Source: JASGMR01 sp963664675 (lineage in GTDB: Bacteria; Thermotogota; Thermotogae; Petrotogales; Kosmotogaceae). Taken from it: a stretch of 64,000 nucleotides of DNA. Positions 53,236 to 61,818 of the stretch are shown in pieces. Numbering within the stretch: the stretch's first letter is position 1; each line of letters opens with the position of its first letter. Position numbers and translations under genes: made by a program. The DNA lies in NCBI GenBank assembly GCA_963664675.2, contig CAXXLB010000014.1, forward strand, positions 434,001 to 498,000, written 5' to 3'. The notes under the pieces were generated by a model, which was given only the letters and a program-made list of their open reading frames with translations, was not told the origin of the DNA and ran no database searches.

Positions 53236-53511
53236 GTGGAAGTTTTAAAAGTTAGTTCCAATTCAAATCCGAATAAAGTTGCAGGTGCAATAGCAGGTGT
53301 TCTTTCTAAGGCTGATCAGGTAGAATTGCAAGCGATTGGAGCTGGTGCTGTAAATCAAGCTGTCAAGGCCGTAGCGATTGCCTCAAGATTTCAAAGTGAA
53401 CAAAGAAAAAAACTTTTAATGATACCTGGTTTTGTTGAAATAGGAATTGGGGATGAGGTAAGAACAGGTATTACCCTCAGGGTTTTTAGCGAAGATTTAG
53501 AACAGGAATAA
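53236..53511 (+). CDS. spoVS: Stage V sporulation protein S family
   Basis: 91 residues, an Alba-like small protein. The conserved stretch VSSNSNPNKVAGAIAGVLS, LQAIGAGAVNQAVKAVAIA and IPGFVEIGIGDEVRTGITL is near identical to family consensus as I recall it. GTG 53236 follows AGGGGGGT. SpoVS affects sporulation in Bacillus but is kept in many non-sporulating bacteria (Thermus, Thermotogota), where it may bind nucleic acid; function here unknown. Monocistronic between its own promoter and terminator. Confidence 0.96.
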   Translation: MEVLKVSSNSNPNKVAGAIAGVLSKADQVELQAIGAGAVNQAVKAVAIASRFQSEQRKKLLMIPGFVEIGIGDEVRTGITLRVFSEDLEQE

Positions 53512-53531
53512 ATCATATGCTATAAATTTAG

Positions 53532-53563
53532 TCTTCCTTATGAACAGATAAGGAAGATTTTTT
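53532..53563 (+). terminator. Intrinsic terminator after spoVS
   Basis: A perfect 10-bp stem, TCTTCCTTAT with ATAAGGAAGA, a 6-nt loop and a run of six T's at 53558-53563. A textbook rho-independent terminator. Confidence 0.9.
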
Positions 53564-53581
53564 ATTTAAAGGAGGATTTAA

Positions 53582-54025
53582 ATGGTAAACATCAAAGATT
53601 TGTTGAATATTGCGGTAAGAATTGAAGCGGAAGGCTATTCTTATTATAAAAAAATGGAAAGAAAGAGTACGGGAAAAATTAAGGATTTGTTTTCCTGGTT
53701 GGCCGATCAGGAAAGAGAACACGAAAAAATATTCAAAAATATGATAGATAACTCTGAAGAAAATAAAGAGACGGGCTACGATGAGGCCCTCGGTTATCTG
53801 GATGCGTATGCGGCTATTTCTATAATCCCTAAAATGAAGAATGATGAGATTCCGGTTGATTTTAAAGAAGCAATAAAAGCGGCTATGGAAGTGGAAAAGG
53901 ATAGTATAATTTTTTATACGGATTTATCTGATTATGTCCCCGGTTACAAAGAAAATTTTGATAATATAATTGAAGAAGAGAGAAAACATTTGAAAAAATT
54001 AATTACTTTATATGAAAATGAGTGA
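53582..54025 (+). CDS. Ferritin-like diiron protein, rubrerythrin family
   Basis: 147-residue four-helix protein. The two half-motifs of a ferritin-like diiron site are visible: EAEGYSYYKKM and DQEREHEKIF in the first pair of helices, EVEKDSIIFYTDL and EEERKHLKKL in the second. There is no C-terminal rubredoxin domain (no CxxC), so it is a rubrerythrin-like or erythrin-type protein, likely acting in peroxide or iron handling. ATG 53582 follows AAAGGAGG. Followed by 255 bp without a gene except a terminator hairpin. Confidence 0.85.
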   Translation: MVNIKDLLNIAVRIEAEGYSYYKKMERKSTGKIKDLFSWLADQEREHEKIFKNMIDNSEENKETGYDEALGYLDAYAAISIIPKMKNDEIPVDFKEAIKAAMEVEKDSIIFYTDLSDYVPGYKENFDNIIEEERKHLKKLITLYENE

Positions 54026-54170
54026 AATTTTTCAATAATTAAGAAAAGAATTTCCAAATGTTTTCAATACATTTTTTCAATAAGAAAATTCTCAAAAGCC
54101 AGGGCGCCACAATCAAAATTGCCGGAAGCATATCGAATTTTTAAAATTTTTTGAAAAAGAGTACAAAATT

Positions 54171-54210
54171 AATGGCATTAATAACTCTGCTGGGTGTAAT
54201 GCCATTTTTT
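54171..54210 (+). terminator. Hairpin terminator downstream of the ferritin-like gene
   Basis: A perfect 10-bp stem, AATGGCATTA (54171-54180) with TAATGCCATT (54197-54206), and a 16-nt loop, followed by TTTT. It stands 145 bp after the ferritin-like gene and faces the decayed VOC-like gene. Confidence 0.55.
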
Positions 54211-54297
54211 AGTAAAATATTGAAACTTAACTATTTGTTGAAAAAAGTTCTTTTCTGTTAAAATCATCAGCATTATATAAATGTTATCAGGTGAATT

Positions 54298-54693
54298 TCA
54301 CAACATTTTTCTGTTTCGATTGCACGATATTAATGACTGTTTTCCTATGATCGTGTATTTAAAATCTCCGATTTTTACCTCAAATGCAGTATCATCGCAG
54401 GGTTGGACTGTCATTGGTGTTGGTGAAAATGGTCCTGTGCTTTTCATATATCTGTTCTATATTGGTTACAGGAACGGTAATACAGAATACTATACCTTTC
54501 CAATATGCGAAATGGCTTCTTTGGAAACATACCCGCGATGAGTCCAAGTAACATGGAATTGTAATACAAGGATACCCCCTACAAGAGTATCATCACTTTC
54601 GATCAGTTGAATAAAATCTACTTTCCACCCGGCCAGTTCATAAAGTTTTGCGGTTTTATATGGATCATGAGTTGCAAGGAGTGGTCTGACCAT
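54298..54693 (-). pseudogene. Decayed VOC (glyoxalase/bleomycin resistance)-like gene
   Basis: On the minus strand ATG 54693 (behind GGAG) opens MVRPLLATHDPYKTAKLYEL, typical of a VOC-domain N terminus. The frame runs to a stop at 54490. Shifting frame at about 54493 recovers ITVPVTNIEQIYEKH, and a second shift at about 54393 recovers DTAFEVKIGDFKYTIIGKQ. Total length (about 131 codons) equals one VOC protein. At least two frameshifts and short stretches of poor fit suggest a real pseudogene. The 350 bp that follow, to 55043, hold no gene I can support. Confidence 0.5.
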
Positions 54694-55043
54694 TTTTATC
54701 ATCTCCATATAATTAATTTCAATTTGAGTCAGCAATTATTTTTAGTCGTGGTGCATAATTTAAAGTGCTATATGCTTCGTCATTTTGGATAATCTCCCTT
54801 ATTCACCGTAAATATCTCAACTTATTTTTTAAGAACATCTATATAAATAATTGCCCGGAACGGCATTCTGATGTAAAATTACTCAGTTTTCTGGAGTAAA
54901 TGCATTCAGCTTTATGCAACAATTATTAAACTCCGATACCTGACTGAAGTTATATTTATCAAAATCTGTATATCTTCATTACTCATAATAACAGTAAGAG
55001 TCATTAAAAATTATGTACAAGAACCTCTATTTAAAAAGATCTT

Positions 55044-55367
55044 TTAATTGTTGATATACACTGTAATGACAGTGATTTTTTTCCCTTGGATCATGCATAC
55101 AACAGAAATATCTTCATTTGAAAGAACTATTCGACCTGTTTTCTCAGGCTTTGCAACTGTATTTCTTGAGTTGATTATTTTTTCGACTTCTTCTTTGGTG
55201 ATTTCTCTTTCAATCAGCCTTTCCGCAGCATGAGGTGTGAAAGATATTTCTAAATTTTCGAAAAAGCTTCTGTCCTGTTCTTCTTTTGATTTTTCATTCG
55301 AAGAAATATTCTTGATTATTATGGCTATTAAACAAGTGAAAATTAAAATAATAAATATATAACCCAT
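55044..55367 (-). CDS. Membrane-anchored DUF4258-like protein
   Basis: 107 residues. Residues 1-20 form one transmembrane helix (MGYIFIILIFTCLIAIIIKN). After a charged linker, a DUF4258-type domain follows: FTPHAAERLIEREITKEEVE, with an R/K-rich strand and VVCMIQGKKITVITVYI. DUF4258 is related to small RelE/HigB-like folds, normally soluble. No antitoxin-like gene is adjacent, so a toxin role is not supported. Divergent from the ABC export operon across 101 bp. Confidence 0.65.
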   Translation of the reverse strand: MGYIFIILIFTCLIAIIIKNISSNEKSKEEQDRSFFENLEISFTPHAAERLIEREITKEEVEKIINSRNTVAKPEKTGRIVLSNEDISVVCMIQGKKITVITVYINN

Positions 55368-55401
55368 GGTTTATATTTTAATACAAAAAGGTGAAAAGAT
55401 G

Positions 55402-55430
55402 TTGAAAAACACTGTTCTATGTGATATAGT
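55402..55430 (+). promoter_or_regulatory. Promoter of the ABC export operon
   Basis: TTGAAA (55402-55407), a 17-bp spacer and an extended -10, TGATATAGT, ending at 55430. It lies 38 bp before the first gene. Confidence 0.65.
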
Positions 55431-55431
55431 A

Positions 55432-55445
55432 CAGTAAATATACTG
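55432..55445. promoter_or_regulatory. Candidate operator of the GntR/YtrA-like regulator
   Basis: The perfect short inverted repeat CAGTA-AATA-TACTG starts two bases after the -10 and covers the expected transcription start. The operon's own GntR-type regulator is the natural candidate to bind it; this is inference. Confidence 0.45.
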
Positions 55446-55468
55446 GGTTGGAAGTGGAGGTAATCGGC

Positions 55469-56239
55469 ATGTTTTATAAGGAAATTAACGGTATCAAAAT
55501 AAAAATTATTGTGATTTTTTTTCTATTAACGGCGCTTTTAGTGAGTTTTATACCTCTAAAATCATTTACGGTTGAATTGATGAAAACCATGTACAGTGAA
55601 ACGAAGGAACTGCCGGATATCATAAAAAATATGATCGGCAACGAGGGAAATCTGGAAAAGTTTGAAGATAACGATTATTATTTGCTTTCCCAATGGCAGG
55701 GTAAAAACTTAGGCCAGTTTATTCCACTGGTTATTTTATTAATCGCTTTTCCTCTTTTATCAAAGGAGTATGACAAAAAAACCATATATTTTTTGCTGAG
55801 CAGAATTAATCGAAAAAAATTATTCTCATACAAATATTTTACTGGTCTTTTAGTATCGGTTTGCACCATATCTGTACTTGTATTTTTGGGACCGATTTTT
55901 ATGAATTTATTCGGATATAAAACTGGTTTCTATGAGACGTTTTTAGTTTATATCCAGGAATTGTTTTCAATTTTATTTCTGTATAATCTTTTCTTTTTAT
56001 TTTCTGCAATTTTTAGAGAACAGATAAAAACTTTTATTATCGGTATAATAGCATGCTTTATTTTTCCATTTTTTTCAATGTATAAGCCCATAGCGTTTTT
56101 GAATATTTATACTTATATATTTGGACAGAACATATTAAATGGTGATGGAATAGACTGGTTATATTCGATAATGTTATTGATTATATCGATTTTTTTGTTT
56201 TTTGTTTCTCGATTTCATTTTTTAAGAAAGGATATATGA
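55469..56239 (+). CDS. ABC-2 type transporter permease
   Basis: 256-residue membrane protein from ATG 55469, behind GGAGGTAAT. A hydrophobic N-terminal helix, an extracytoplasmic loop (about 35-75) and five further helices match the ABC-2 family layout (IKIKIIVIFFLLTALLVSF, LIAFPLLSKEYDKKTIYFLLSR). The LxxEYxxxTIxxLLSxP-type motif before the second helix is typical. First gene of the operon; the stop overlaps the regulator start (ATGA). Exported substrate unknown. Confidence 0.85.
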   Translation: MFYKEINGIKIKIIVIFFLLTALLVSFIPLKSFTVELMKTMYSETKELPDIIKNMIGNEGNLEKFEDNDYYLLSQWQGKNLGQFIPLVILLIAFPLLSKEYDKKTIYFLLSRINRKKLFSYKYFTGLLVSVCTISVLVFLGPIFMNLFGYKTGFYETFLVYIQELFSILFLYNLFFLFSAIFREQIKTFIIGIIACFIFPFFSMYKPIAFLNIYTYIFGQNILNGDGIDWLYSIMLLIISIFLFFVSRFHFLRKDI

Positions 56240-56610
56240 TGTGGTTCAAGATAAATCAAAGATCATCTGTACCCCTTTATAAACAGATTAAAGATAATAT
56301 AAAAAATCTGATTTATAAAAAGGAAATCAATGATGGAGAGACACTTCCTTCGATAAGACAGTTGGCGAACGATATAAGGGTTAATCCGAATACTGTTTCA
56401 AAAGCGTATAAAGAACTGGAGGGGGAGGGAATTATTTTGGCCAGACAGGGTATCGGATATTTGGTGATTGCCAAGCCGAAGAATATAAAATCTATATTAA
56501 TCGAAGATTCAAAAAATAAATTGAATAAAATTATAATTCAGTTAAAAAATTCGGGTGTGGATTACGAGGAATTCGAGGAGGTGATTGAGGAACTATGGAA
56601 GAAAAAGTGA
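56236..56610 (+). CDS. GntR-family regulator, YtrA subfamily
   Basis: 124 residues: a GntR winged helix (PLYKQIKDNIKNLIYKKEI, LPSIRQLANDIRVNPNTVSK, GIILARQGIGYLV) and a short helical C-terminal tail for dimerisation, with no effector domain. This is the YtrA layout, whose members control adjacent ABC exporters in response to cell-wall antibiotics or other envelope stress. It overlaps the upstream permease by 4 bp and the downstream ATPase by 16 bp. Probably autoregulatory through an inverted repeat at 55432-55445. Confidence 0.93.
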   Translation: MMWFKINQRSSVPLYKQIKDNIKNLIYKKEINDGETLPSIRQLANDIRVNPNTVSKAYKELEGEGIILARQGIGYLVIAKPKNIKSILIEDSKNKLNKIIIQLKNSGVDYEEFEEVIEELWKKK

Positions 56611-57440
56611 TCAGTATTAAAAATTTATCGAAAAAATATAAAGATTTTGAAGCATTGAAGAATTTAAATGTTGAAATCAATAAAGGAGAAATCACAGTTT
56701 TACTAGGGCCGAATGGTGCGGGAAAAACAACCACTATAAAATCTATTTTAGGTTTTCTTAGTTATTCAGGAGAGATCAAAGTGTTTGATTCAGGAATAAA
56801 TGAGGCCAGAAGTAAAATATCGTACGTTCCTGAGGAGAAAAAGTTGTATGAAAGCATGAATATAAAGGGTATATTAAAAATATGTGAGTCAATTTTTGAA
56901 GGGTTCAACTCAGGTAAAGCGAAAATGCTGATAGAAAGATTCAGGCTTCCGCTGAATAAAAAAATTAAATCGTTTTCAAATGGTATGAAAACTTCTCTTT
57001 ATATAATATTATCTCTTTCCCAGGATGCGGAATTGTTCATATTTGACGAGCCGACTTCGTCGCTCGACCCTATAATAAAAGAAAATGTGCTGGAAATGAT
57101 CAGACAGTTGGTGATAGATGGAAAAAGTGTTCTTTGTACTACACATATAATACCAGAGGCAGAAACCATAGCCGATAAGATATGTATTTTGAACGATGGT
57201 GAACTTCTTTTTTATGATTATATGGATTCTATTAAAGAAAATTTTCAATTGGTTACTGTACCAAAAAAAGGAAATCTTAAGATAGATCTGAAAAGTTTTT
57301 ACTGTGTTCAGGAATTGCCAAATTTTTTCAATCTTATTTCATACAAGGATGATAGAAATCTTTCTTTGCCTGAAGATTCAACGATTGAAAATCTGGATTT
57401 AAACACGTTTTTTCAAATATTGATCAGGAGGAATAGATAA
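56595..57440 (+). CDS. ABC transporter ATPase (first of two)
   Basis: 281 residues. Walker A LGPNGAGKTTTIKSIL, an atypical signature region SFSNGMKTSLYIIL, Walker B LFIFDEPTSSLDP and the switch His in CTTHIIPEAE. A C-terminal extension of about 70 residues has no domain I recognise. It overlaps the regulator gene by 16 bp and its TAA overlaps the next ATG by one base. It probably pairs with the permease at 55469, by gene order only. Confidence 0.93.
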   Translation: MEEKVISIKNLSKKYKDFEALKNLNVEINKGEITVLLGPNGAGKTTTIKSILGFLSYSGEIKVFDSGINEARSKISYVPEEKKLYESMNIKGILKICESIFEGFNSGKAKMLIERFRLPLNKKIKSFSNGMKTSLYIILSLSQDAELFIFDEPTSSLDPIIKENVLEMIRQLVIDGKSVLCTTHIIPEAETIADKICILNDGELLFYDYMDSIKENFQLVTVPKKGNLKIDLKSFYCVQELPNFFNLISYKDDRNLSLPEDSTIENLDLNTFFQILIRRNR

Positions 57441-58198
57441 TGATAAATATCAAAAAACTTTACAAGACATATTCCGGAGGAGTAAAAGCGGTTACCGATC
57501 TGAATCTGGATGTTAAGAATGGCGAGATATTCGGTTTTCTTGGACCCAACGGAGCGGGGAAATCAACAACTATAAAGTGTATCGTCGGTTTGTTGAAACC
57601 TTCTTCGGGAAAAATAATAATCAATGGTTTTGATAATCAAATCGAACCGGTTAAAGCAAAAGAAACCATAGGATATGTTGCCGATGAACCGCTTGTTATG
57701 GACAAACTCAAAGGAATAGAGTATTTGAATTTTATATCGAATGTTTTTGAAATTCCACCGGAACTCAGACTCAAAAGATTAGACTATTTATTAAAAATCT
57801 TTAAACTGACCGATTCGATTAATGATCCGGTGATGACTTATTCACATGGAATGAAGCAGAAACTATCGTTGATTGCAGCTTTAATTCATAATCCCGATTT
57901 GTGGATTTTGGATGAACCTATAGTGGGTCTGGATCCGGAATCCGCCTATAATTTAAAGGGAATGATGAAATCGCATACAAAAAATGGGAAAACGGTTTTC
58001 TTCTCAACTCACGTGATGGAAATTGCAGAAAAAATTTGTGACAGGGTTGGAATAATTTCAAAGGGCGAGTTGATATACGTTGGAACTATCAAGGCTTTGA
58101 AAGAAACCAAAAACAATGAAAGTTTAGAAAAAATATTTTTAGAGGTGACTGGAAGTGAAAATGAAAAATCTGATTTCTCTTACCTGGATTCTATTTAA
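57440..58198 (+). CDS. ABC transporter ATPase (second of two)
   Basis: 252 residues. Walker A LGPNGAGKSTTIKCIV, signature YSHGMKQKLSLIAAL, Walker B LWILDEPIVGLDP and the switch His in FFSTHVMEIAE: a complete ABC-2 exporter ATPase. Its 3' end overlaps the large permease gene by 44 bp, suggesting this pair forms one transporter. Confidence 0.94.
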   Translation: MINIKKLYKTYSGGVKAVTDLNLDVKNGEIFGFLGPNGAGKSTTIKCIVGLLKPSSGKIIINGFDNQIEPVKAKETIGYVADEPLVMDKLKGIEYLNFISNVFEIPPELRLKRLDYLLKIFKLTDSINDPVMTYSHGMKQKLSLIAALIHNPDLWILDEPIVGLDPESAYNLKGMMKSHTKNGKTVFFSTHVMEIAEKICDRVGIISKGELIYVGTIKALKETKNNESLEKIFLEVTGSENEKSDFSYLDSI

Positions 58199-59849
58199 TT
58201 CTCATTATTCAATATCAAAAAATAATTATTTTTATTTCAAGAAAAAGGAACGAAGATGGGAACCAGTCCTTTTTTTAGCAACGATAATAATATTGATTGT
58301 TTCTCTTGGACCTTATTATATTGATCTTTTAAACAGTATGTATTCTCAGTATGCATCTGTAGGAATGTCTGAAATGTTTATAATCTATGCTTTTTTTGCC
58401 TCTTCTATTATAGGTTTATTTCTGGGCCTTTTTTCAATCATAAATACATTTTTCTTTTCCAATAATCTTAGAATACTGGTTCCGCTTCCGCTTAAACCAT
58501 CCGAAGTAATTTTTTCGAAATTTCTAATAGTCTTATTCGATCAGTTGTTGATTTCATTTATAGTTCTTCTTCCTTCTTTGATAATTTATGGAATCAATGA
58601 AAATGTCGGTTTTTTATTCTGGATATACAGTTTTTTTATTTTTTTATTATCGCAGATATTTCCAATAGGGTTTATTTCCGTCATTCTTTTGCCACTTTCA
58701 AGAATATTCAGGTTCAAAAGACACAGGGATTCTATGGTATTTGTTGTAGGTATAATTATTTTAGTATTAAGTCTCTTTTATGTACAATTCAGCATGACAA
58801 TTCCCGCGTCCGGACTTGAAAGTCCAAACGATTTTGTAGATATGTATATAGTACAGAACCAATTGATAAATTCTATCGGAAGGGCATACCCGCCTGCAAT
58901 AATGGCTTCTAAAGCTCTGAGCGGTTCAGGATTCATTTCTTTTTTATGGTTTTTAGGATATCTGGGAATAAATATGGGTTTGTTTGTTCTTCTTATATTT
59001 TTTGGAAACAAATTTTACTACTCAGCATATTCGGAAATTCAGGAAAATTATGCTTCGAGAAAAGAATTATCACATGAAGAACTGGACAAAAAAATAATTT
59101 TGAGTAGATCGAAAATATCCGCATTGGTTACGAGAGAGTGGAGATATTTTTTAAGGGTACCTTCTTTTTCGTTCAACGGACTCGCTTCGGTATTTATTTT
59201 TCCCGTTTTGATAATAATATTCAGTTTTTCGTTGAATAGTTCTCCGGATTTTGCGCAGATAAAAACCTTCATTGACAAGTACAATTATTTTTATGTTCCG
59301 GTTGCAATAATTATATCCGTTCTATCATCATCGTTGAATTCAGTTGCCTCATCTGTGATTAGCAGAGAAGGAAAGTTGGTGAGTGAGTTGAAATCTCTGC
59401 CGGTTTCTTACAGAGATATTTTTATATCGAAATTCATTCATGTGTCGGAAATAACTTTTATGGGAATCTTCTTCTCAACACTGGTGTTGAGTTTTCTTTT
59501 AAAGTTAAATATATTTGAAATTATCATGATAATGATAATAGGTTTTATAAATTCATCCTTTCTCAATGCTTTGCAAATGCTGGTAGATGTATCAAGACCG
59601 AAGTTAACATGGGATAACCCACAAAAAGCAATGAAACAGAATCTGAATGTGGCGATTTCCATTCCGATAGTTTTTGGTTACTCGTTTATTTTAGGATTTT
59701 TGGGATTTATATTGATGAATTCAGTCAATCAATGGATTATTTCCTTATTGTATATGGTTTTAGGGGCCATTGGTTTTTATTTTATCTACAGGATTTTGAT
59801 TGTTTCTTTTAAAAAGTTTGTCGATAAAGACATCAGTTTTATCAGTTGA
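58155..59849 (+). CDS. Large ABC exporter permease
   Basis: About 562-564 residues with roughly twelve hydrophobic segments in two halves joined by a cytoplasmic stretch (about 300-340, REWRYFLRVPSF). It resembles the putative ABC exporter permeases that contain LVPLPLKPSEVIFSKF and ELKSLPVSYRDIFISK, two copies of the same P-x-x-x-x-x-I-x-x-SKF coupling-helix pattern, indicating internal duplication. GTG 58155 or ATG 58161 may be the start. Last gene of the operon; the 105-bp gap after it shows no clear terminator. Confidence 0.85.
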   Translation: MKMKNLISLTWILFNSHYSISKNNYFYFKKKERRWEPVLFLATIIILIVSLGPYYIDLLNSMYSQYASVGMSEMFIIYAFFASSIIGLFLGLFSIINTFFFSNNLRILVPLPLKPSEVIFSKFLIVLFDQLLISFIVLLPSLIIYGINENVGFLFWIYSFFIFLLSQIFPIGFISVILLPLSRIFRFKRHRDSMVFVVGIIILVLSLFYVQFSMTIPASGLESPNDFVDMYIVQNQLINSIGRAYPPAIMASKALSGSGFISFLWFLGYLGINMGLFVLLIFFGNKFYYSAYSEIQENYASRKELSHEELDKKIILSRSKISALVTREWRYFLRVPSFSFNGLASVFIFPVLIIIFSFSLNSSPDFAQIKTFIDKYNYFYVPVAIIISVLSSSLNSVASSVISREGKLVSELKSLPVSYRDIFISKFIHVSEITFMGIFFSTLVLSFLLKLNIFEIIMIMIIGFINSSFLNALQMLVDVSRPKLTWDNPQKAMKQNLNVAISIPIVFGYSFILGFLGFILMNSVNQWIISLLYMVLGAIGFYFIYRILIVSFKKFVDKDISFIS

Positions 59850-59954
59850 ATGGGCTCTTATCAGGTATTATTGATACGGAAAGAAATTACAAAAGTAACT
59901 TAAATCGGATACGGTAAGTTGATAAAATCTTGATGTTAGGGAGGGGGGACTGAA

Positions 59955-60935
59955 ATGCAAGATGAAAAATTCAGAGAGTTTCTGAAAAAGAGAAGAGTTT
60001 CAGAAGACGATATCGATAAAAATATTCTTTTTGTAAGAGAAACAGAAAAATATTTTTTGAAAAGATCTGAAAATTTAGATGATGTTAATACCGGTATGAT
60101 CCAATCGTATATCGATATACTCATTGAAAAGGGCGAAAATTCTATTGAAAGACTCGTTTCAATCGCCAGATATTATTATTCCATAAACAGGCATGATATC
60201 TATATTTATTTCACTCAGTTATTGGGTGGACTGAATGTGATAGAAAATATTAACAAAAGAATTGAAGAGAATTTTGGTAAAGAATGCGTTGATAAAATTT
60301 TGCGGGGACTGAAGGAATTTCCTTTGGGAACCAGCCCGAAAAAGAAAGCGGAATTCACCCTCGAATACATGAAAAGATTAGGAGAAAATCTGAGTGAGGC
60401 CGACCGCAAAAAAGTTTTGACCGGAAACAATCATGATATTCCGATCGATAGTTTTTTTGTGACAAGGGATGAATTTAAAAATCATAATGATATAGATCTG
60501 CTTTTAAAAAATATGCATTCCAAGGCTGTAAAGACACTCGAAGAACACTATGAGCAGAACAAAATCTGGTTTGAACAGGAGATAACCCCCGAAGTCATTG
60601 ATTTTGTGAAAAACAATCAGGAATTACTCGCCGGAGTGAGGAAGGGAGATAAAATCTATAATACAAAAATTCCTTATAATCCGGAAAAATATCTGACAGA
60701 AAAGGATCCCACACTCAAAAGATATTATGCGTGTCACTGTCCCTTTGCAAGAGAATCTATATTAAATGACAATATAAATATAGATAAAACGTGGTGTTAT
60801 TGCAGTGGCGGATTCAACAAACTGAAATTCGATGTGATTTTTGAAGAACCTGTCGAAGTTGAAGTGATCAAATCAGTTTTGTCGGGAGATGACAGATGTA
60901 GATTCGTGTTTAAAATTCCAGATAAATATCTATAA
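59955..60935 (+). CDS. Cysteine-rich protein of unknown function
   Basis: 326 residues, soluble. I do not recognise the family. The N-terminal half is helical and charged (about 1-190). The C-terminal 90 residues hold all the cysteines but one: YYACHCPFARES, TWCYCSGGFNKLKFD and GDDRCRFVFKIP. That spacing suggests a metal site, and the final strand pattern EPVEVEVIKSVLSGDDRCRF recalls V4R-like or ATC-hydrolase-like domains seen in uncharacterised proteins of anaerobes. ATG 59955 follows GGGAGGGGGG. Its stop overlaps the convergent ATP-grasp gene by 6 bp. Confidence 0.8.
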   Translation: MQDEKFREFLKKRRVSEDDIDKNILFVRETEKYFLKRSENLDDVNTGMIQSYIDILIEKGENSIERLVSIARYYYSINRHDIYIYFTQLLGGLNVIENINKRIEENFGKECVDKILRGLKEFPLGTSPKKKAEFTLEYMKRLGENLSEADRKKVLTGNNHDIPIDSFFVTRDEFKNHNDIDLLLKNMHSKAVKTLEEHYEQNKIWFEQEITPEVIDFVKNNQELLAGVRKGDKIYNTKIPYNPEKYLTEKDPTLKRYYACHCPFARESILNDNINIDKTWCYCSGGFNKLKFDVIFEEPVEVEVIKSVLSGDDRCRFVFKIPDKYL

Positions 60936-61784
60936 TAAGATTTCTGAATATCTTCTGTAAATGTAATCCGAGAATTTTTTTATTGGATCGAATTTTAAAA
61001 ATTGAATATTGTCTTTTGAAAAGTTGGAGGTGGCGTTTACATCAATAATATAAAATTCACCGTTCTTTTTCTCGATAATATCTAAACTTCCCATTTCTAT
61101 ATTCAGAATTTTTAAAGCCTTCAAAGAAGCATCGATTATTTTACTATCGATATTTTCATATATTTCATATTTCGATTGCGAATGGTAAGATGACATCCCG
61201 TCTTCATTTATAAATCTTTTTAAAACGATCATAGGTTCACTTCCTAATATTTCTATCCTGGTTGTGAATCCCAGTTCGGGATATATGAATTTCTGCAGGA
61301 TCATTTCAGAACTTTCAATCCGTTTAATGTTTTTTAGATCGTCAGAGTTGTTAATTATAAAAGTATTTTTTGATCTCCCGCTGCAGTCTGGTTTAGTAAT
61401 CAATGGAAAATCTATGCAGGAATTTTTTAAAAGATCGATATTGTAGATTTCCGGAACTGGAAGTCCATTTTTTTTCAAAATGCTATGGGCTCTTTTTTTG
61501 CTGAAATCATTCAAAAACGCTTCATAAGAATTGAGCATAAAAATTTTGTCCGTGAATATTTTTTTAAAAAGTGGACCGGCCTTTTTATAGGCATTTAAAT
61601 GCCCTCTTTGAAGAGAGCTTGGAAATACTCTGTTAACGATCATCTTGCACCTGAGAACTTTATTCAAATCAAAATAATCCTTTTCCAGGTTTATTCCGGT
61701 TATTGAAATATTTTTTTCCTTTAAATATTGAAAAATCATGAAATTCGACCATTCTTCCGAATCGTAAATCAAAAATACAGACAT
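60930..61784 (-). CDS. ATP-grasp ligase, RimK-like
   Basis: 284 residues from ATG 61784 behind GGAG; longer in-frame starts lack a site. The ATP-grasp fold is evident. The pre-ATP-grasp part ends near FSKKRAHSILKKNGLPVPEI, the nucleotide lysine is in FPLITKPDCSGRSKN, and Mg-binding residues are in MGSLDIIEKKNGEFYIIDVN followed by ATSNF. Members ligate an amino acid or peptide onto a carboxyl group via an acyl phosphate. Substrates are unknown and no partner gene is obvious; it is convergent with the cysteine-rich protein gene and divergent from a lipoprotein gene. Confidence 0.8.
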   Translation of the reverse strand: MSVFLIYDSEEWSNFMIFQYLKEKNISITGINLEKDYFDLNKVLRCKMIVNRVFPSSLQRGHLNAYKKAGPLFKKIFTDKIFMLNSYEAFLNDFSKKRAHSILKKNGLPVPEIYNIDLLKNSCIDFPLITKPDCSGRSKNTFIINNSDDLKNIKRIESSEMILQKFIYPELGFTTRIEILGSEPMIVLKRFINEDGMSSYHSQSKYEIYENIDSKIIDASLKALKILNIEMGSLDIIEKKNGEFYIIDVNATSNFSKDNIQFLKFDPIKKFSDYIYRRYSEILL

Positions 61785-61818
61785 AATTTTCTCCGTTGAT
61801 CCCGAACTCTTCCTTTTC

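Noticed and set aside
53236..53511. Taking spoVS as evidence of a spore former
   Set aside because: SpoVS is kept in many non-sporulating lineages and no other sporulation gene is present.
54281..54541. 86-codon rightward open frame
   Set aside because: No ribosome site and it is the complement of the decayed VOC-like gene.
55044..55367. Toxin-antitoxin module
   Set aside because: Only one gene, membrane-anchored, with no adjacent small antitoxin frame.
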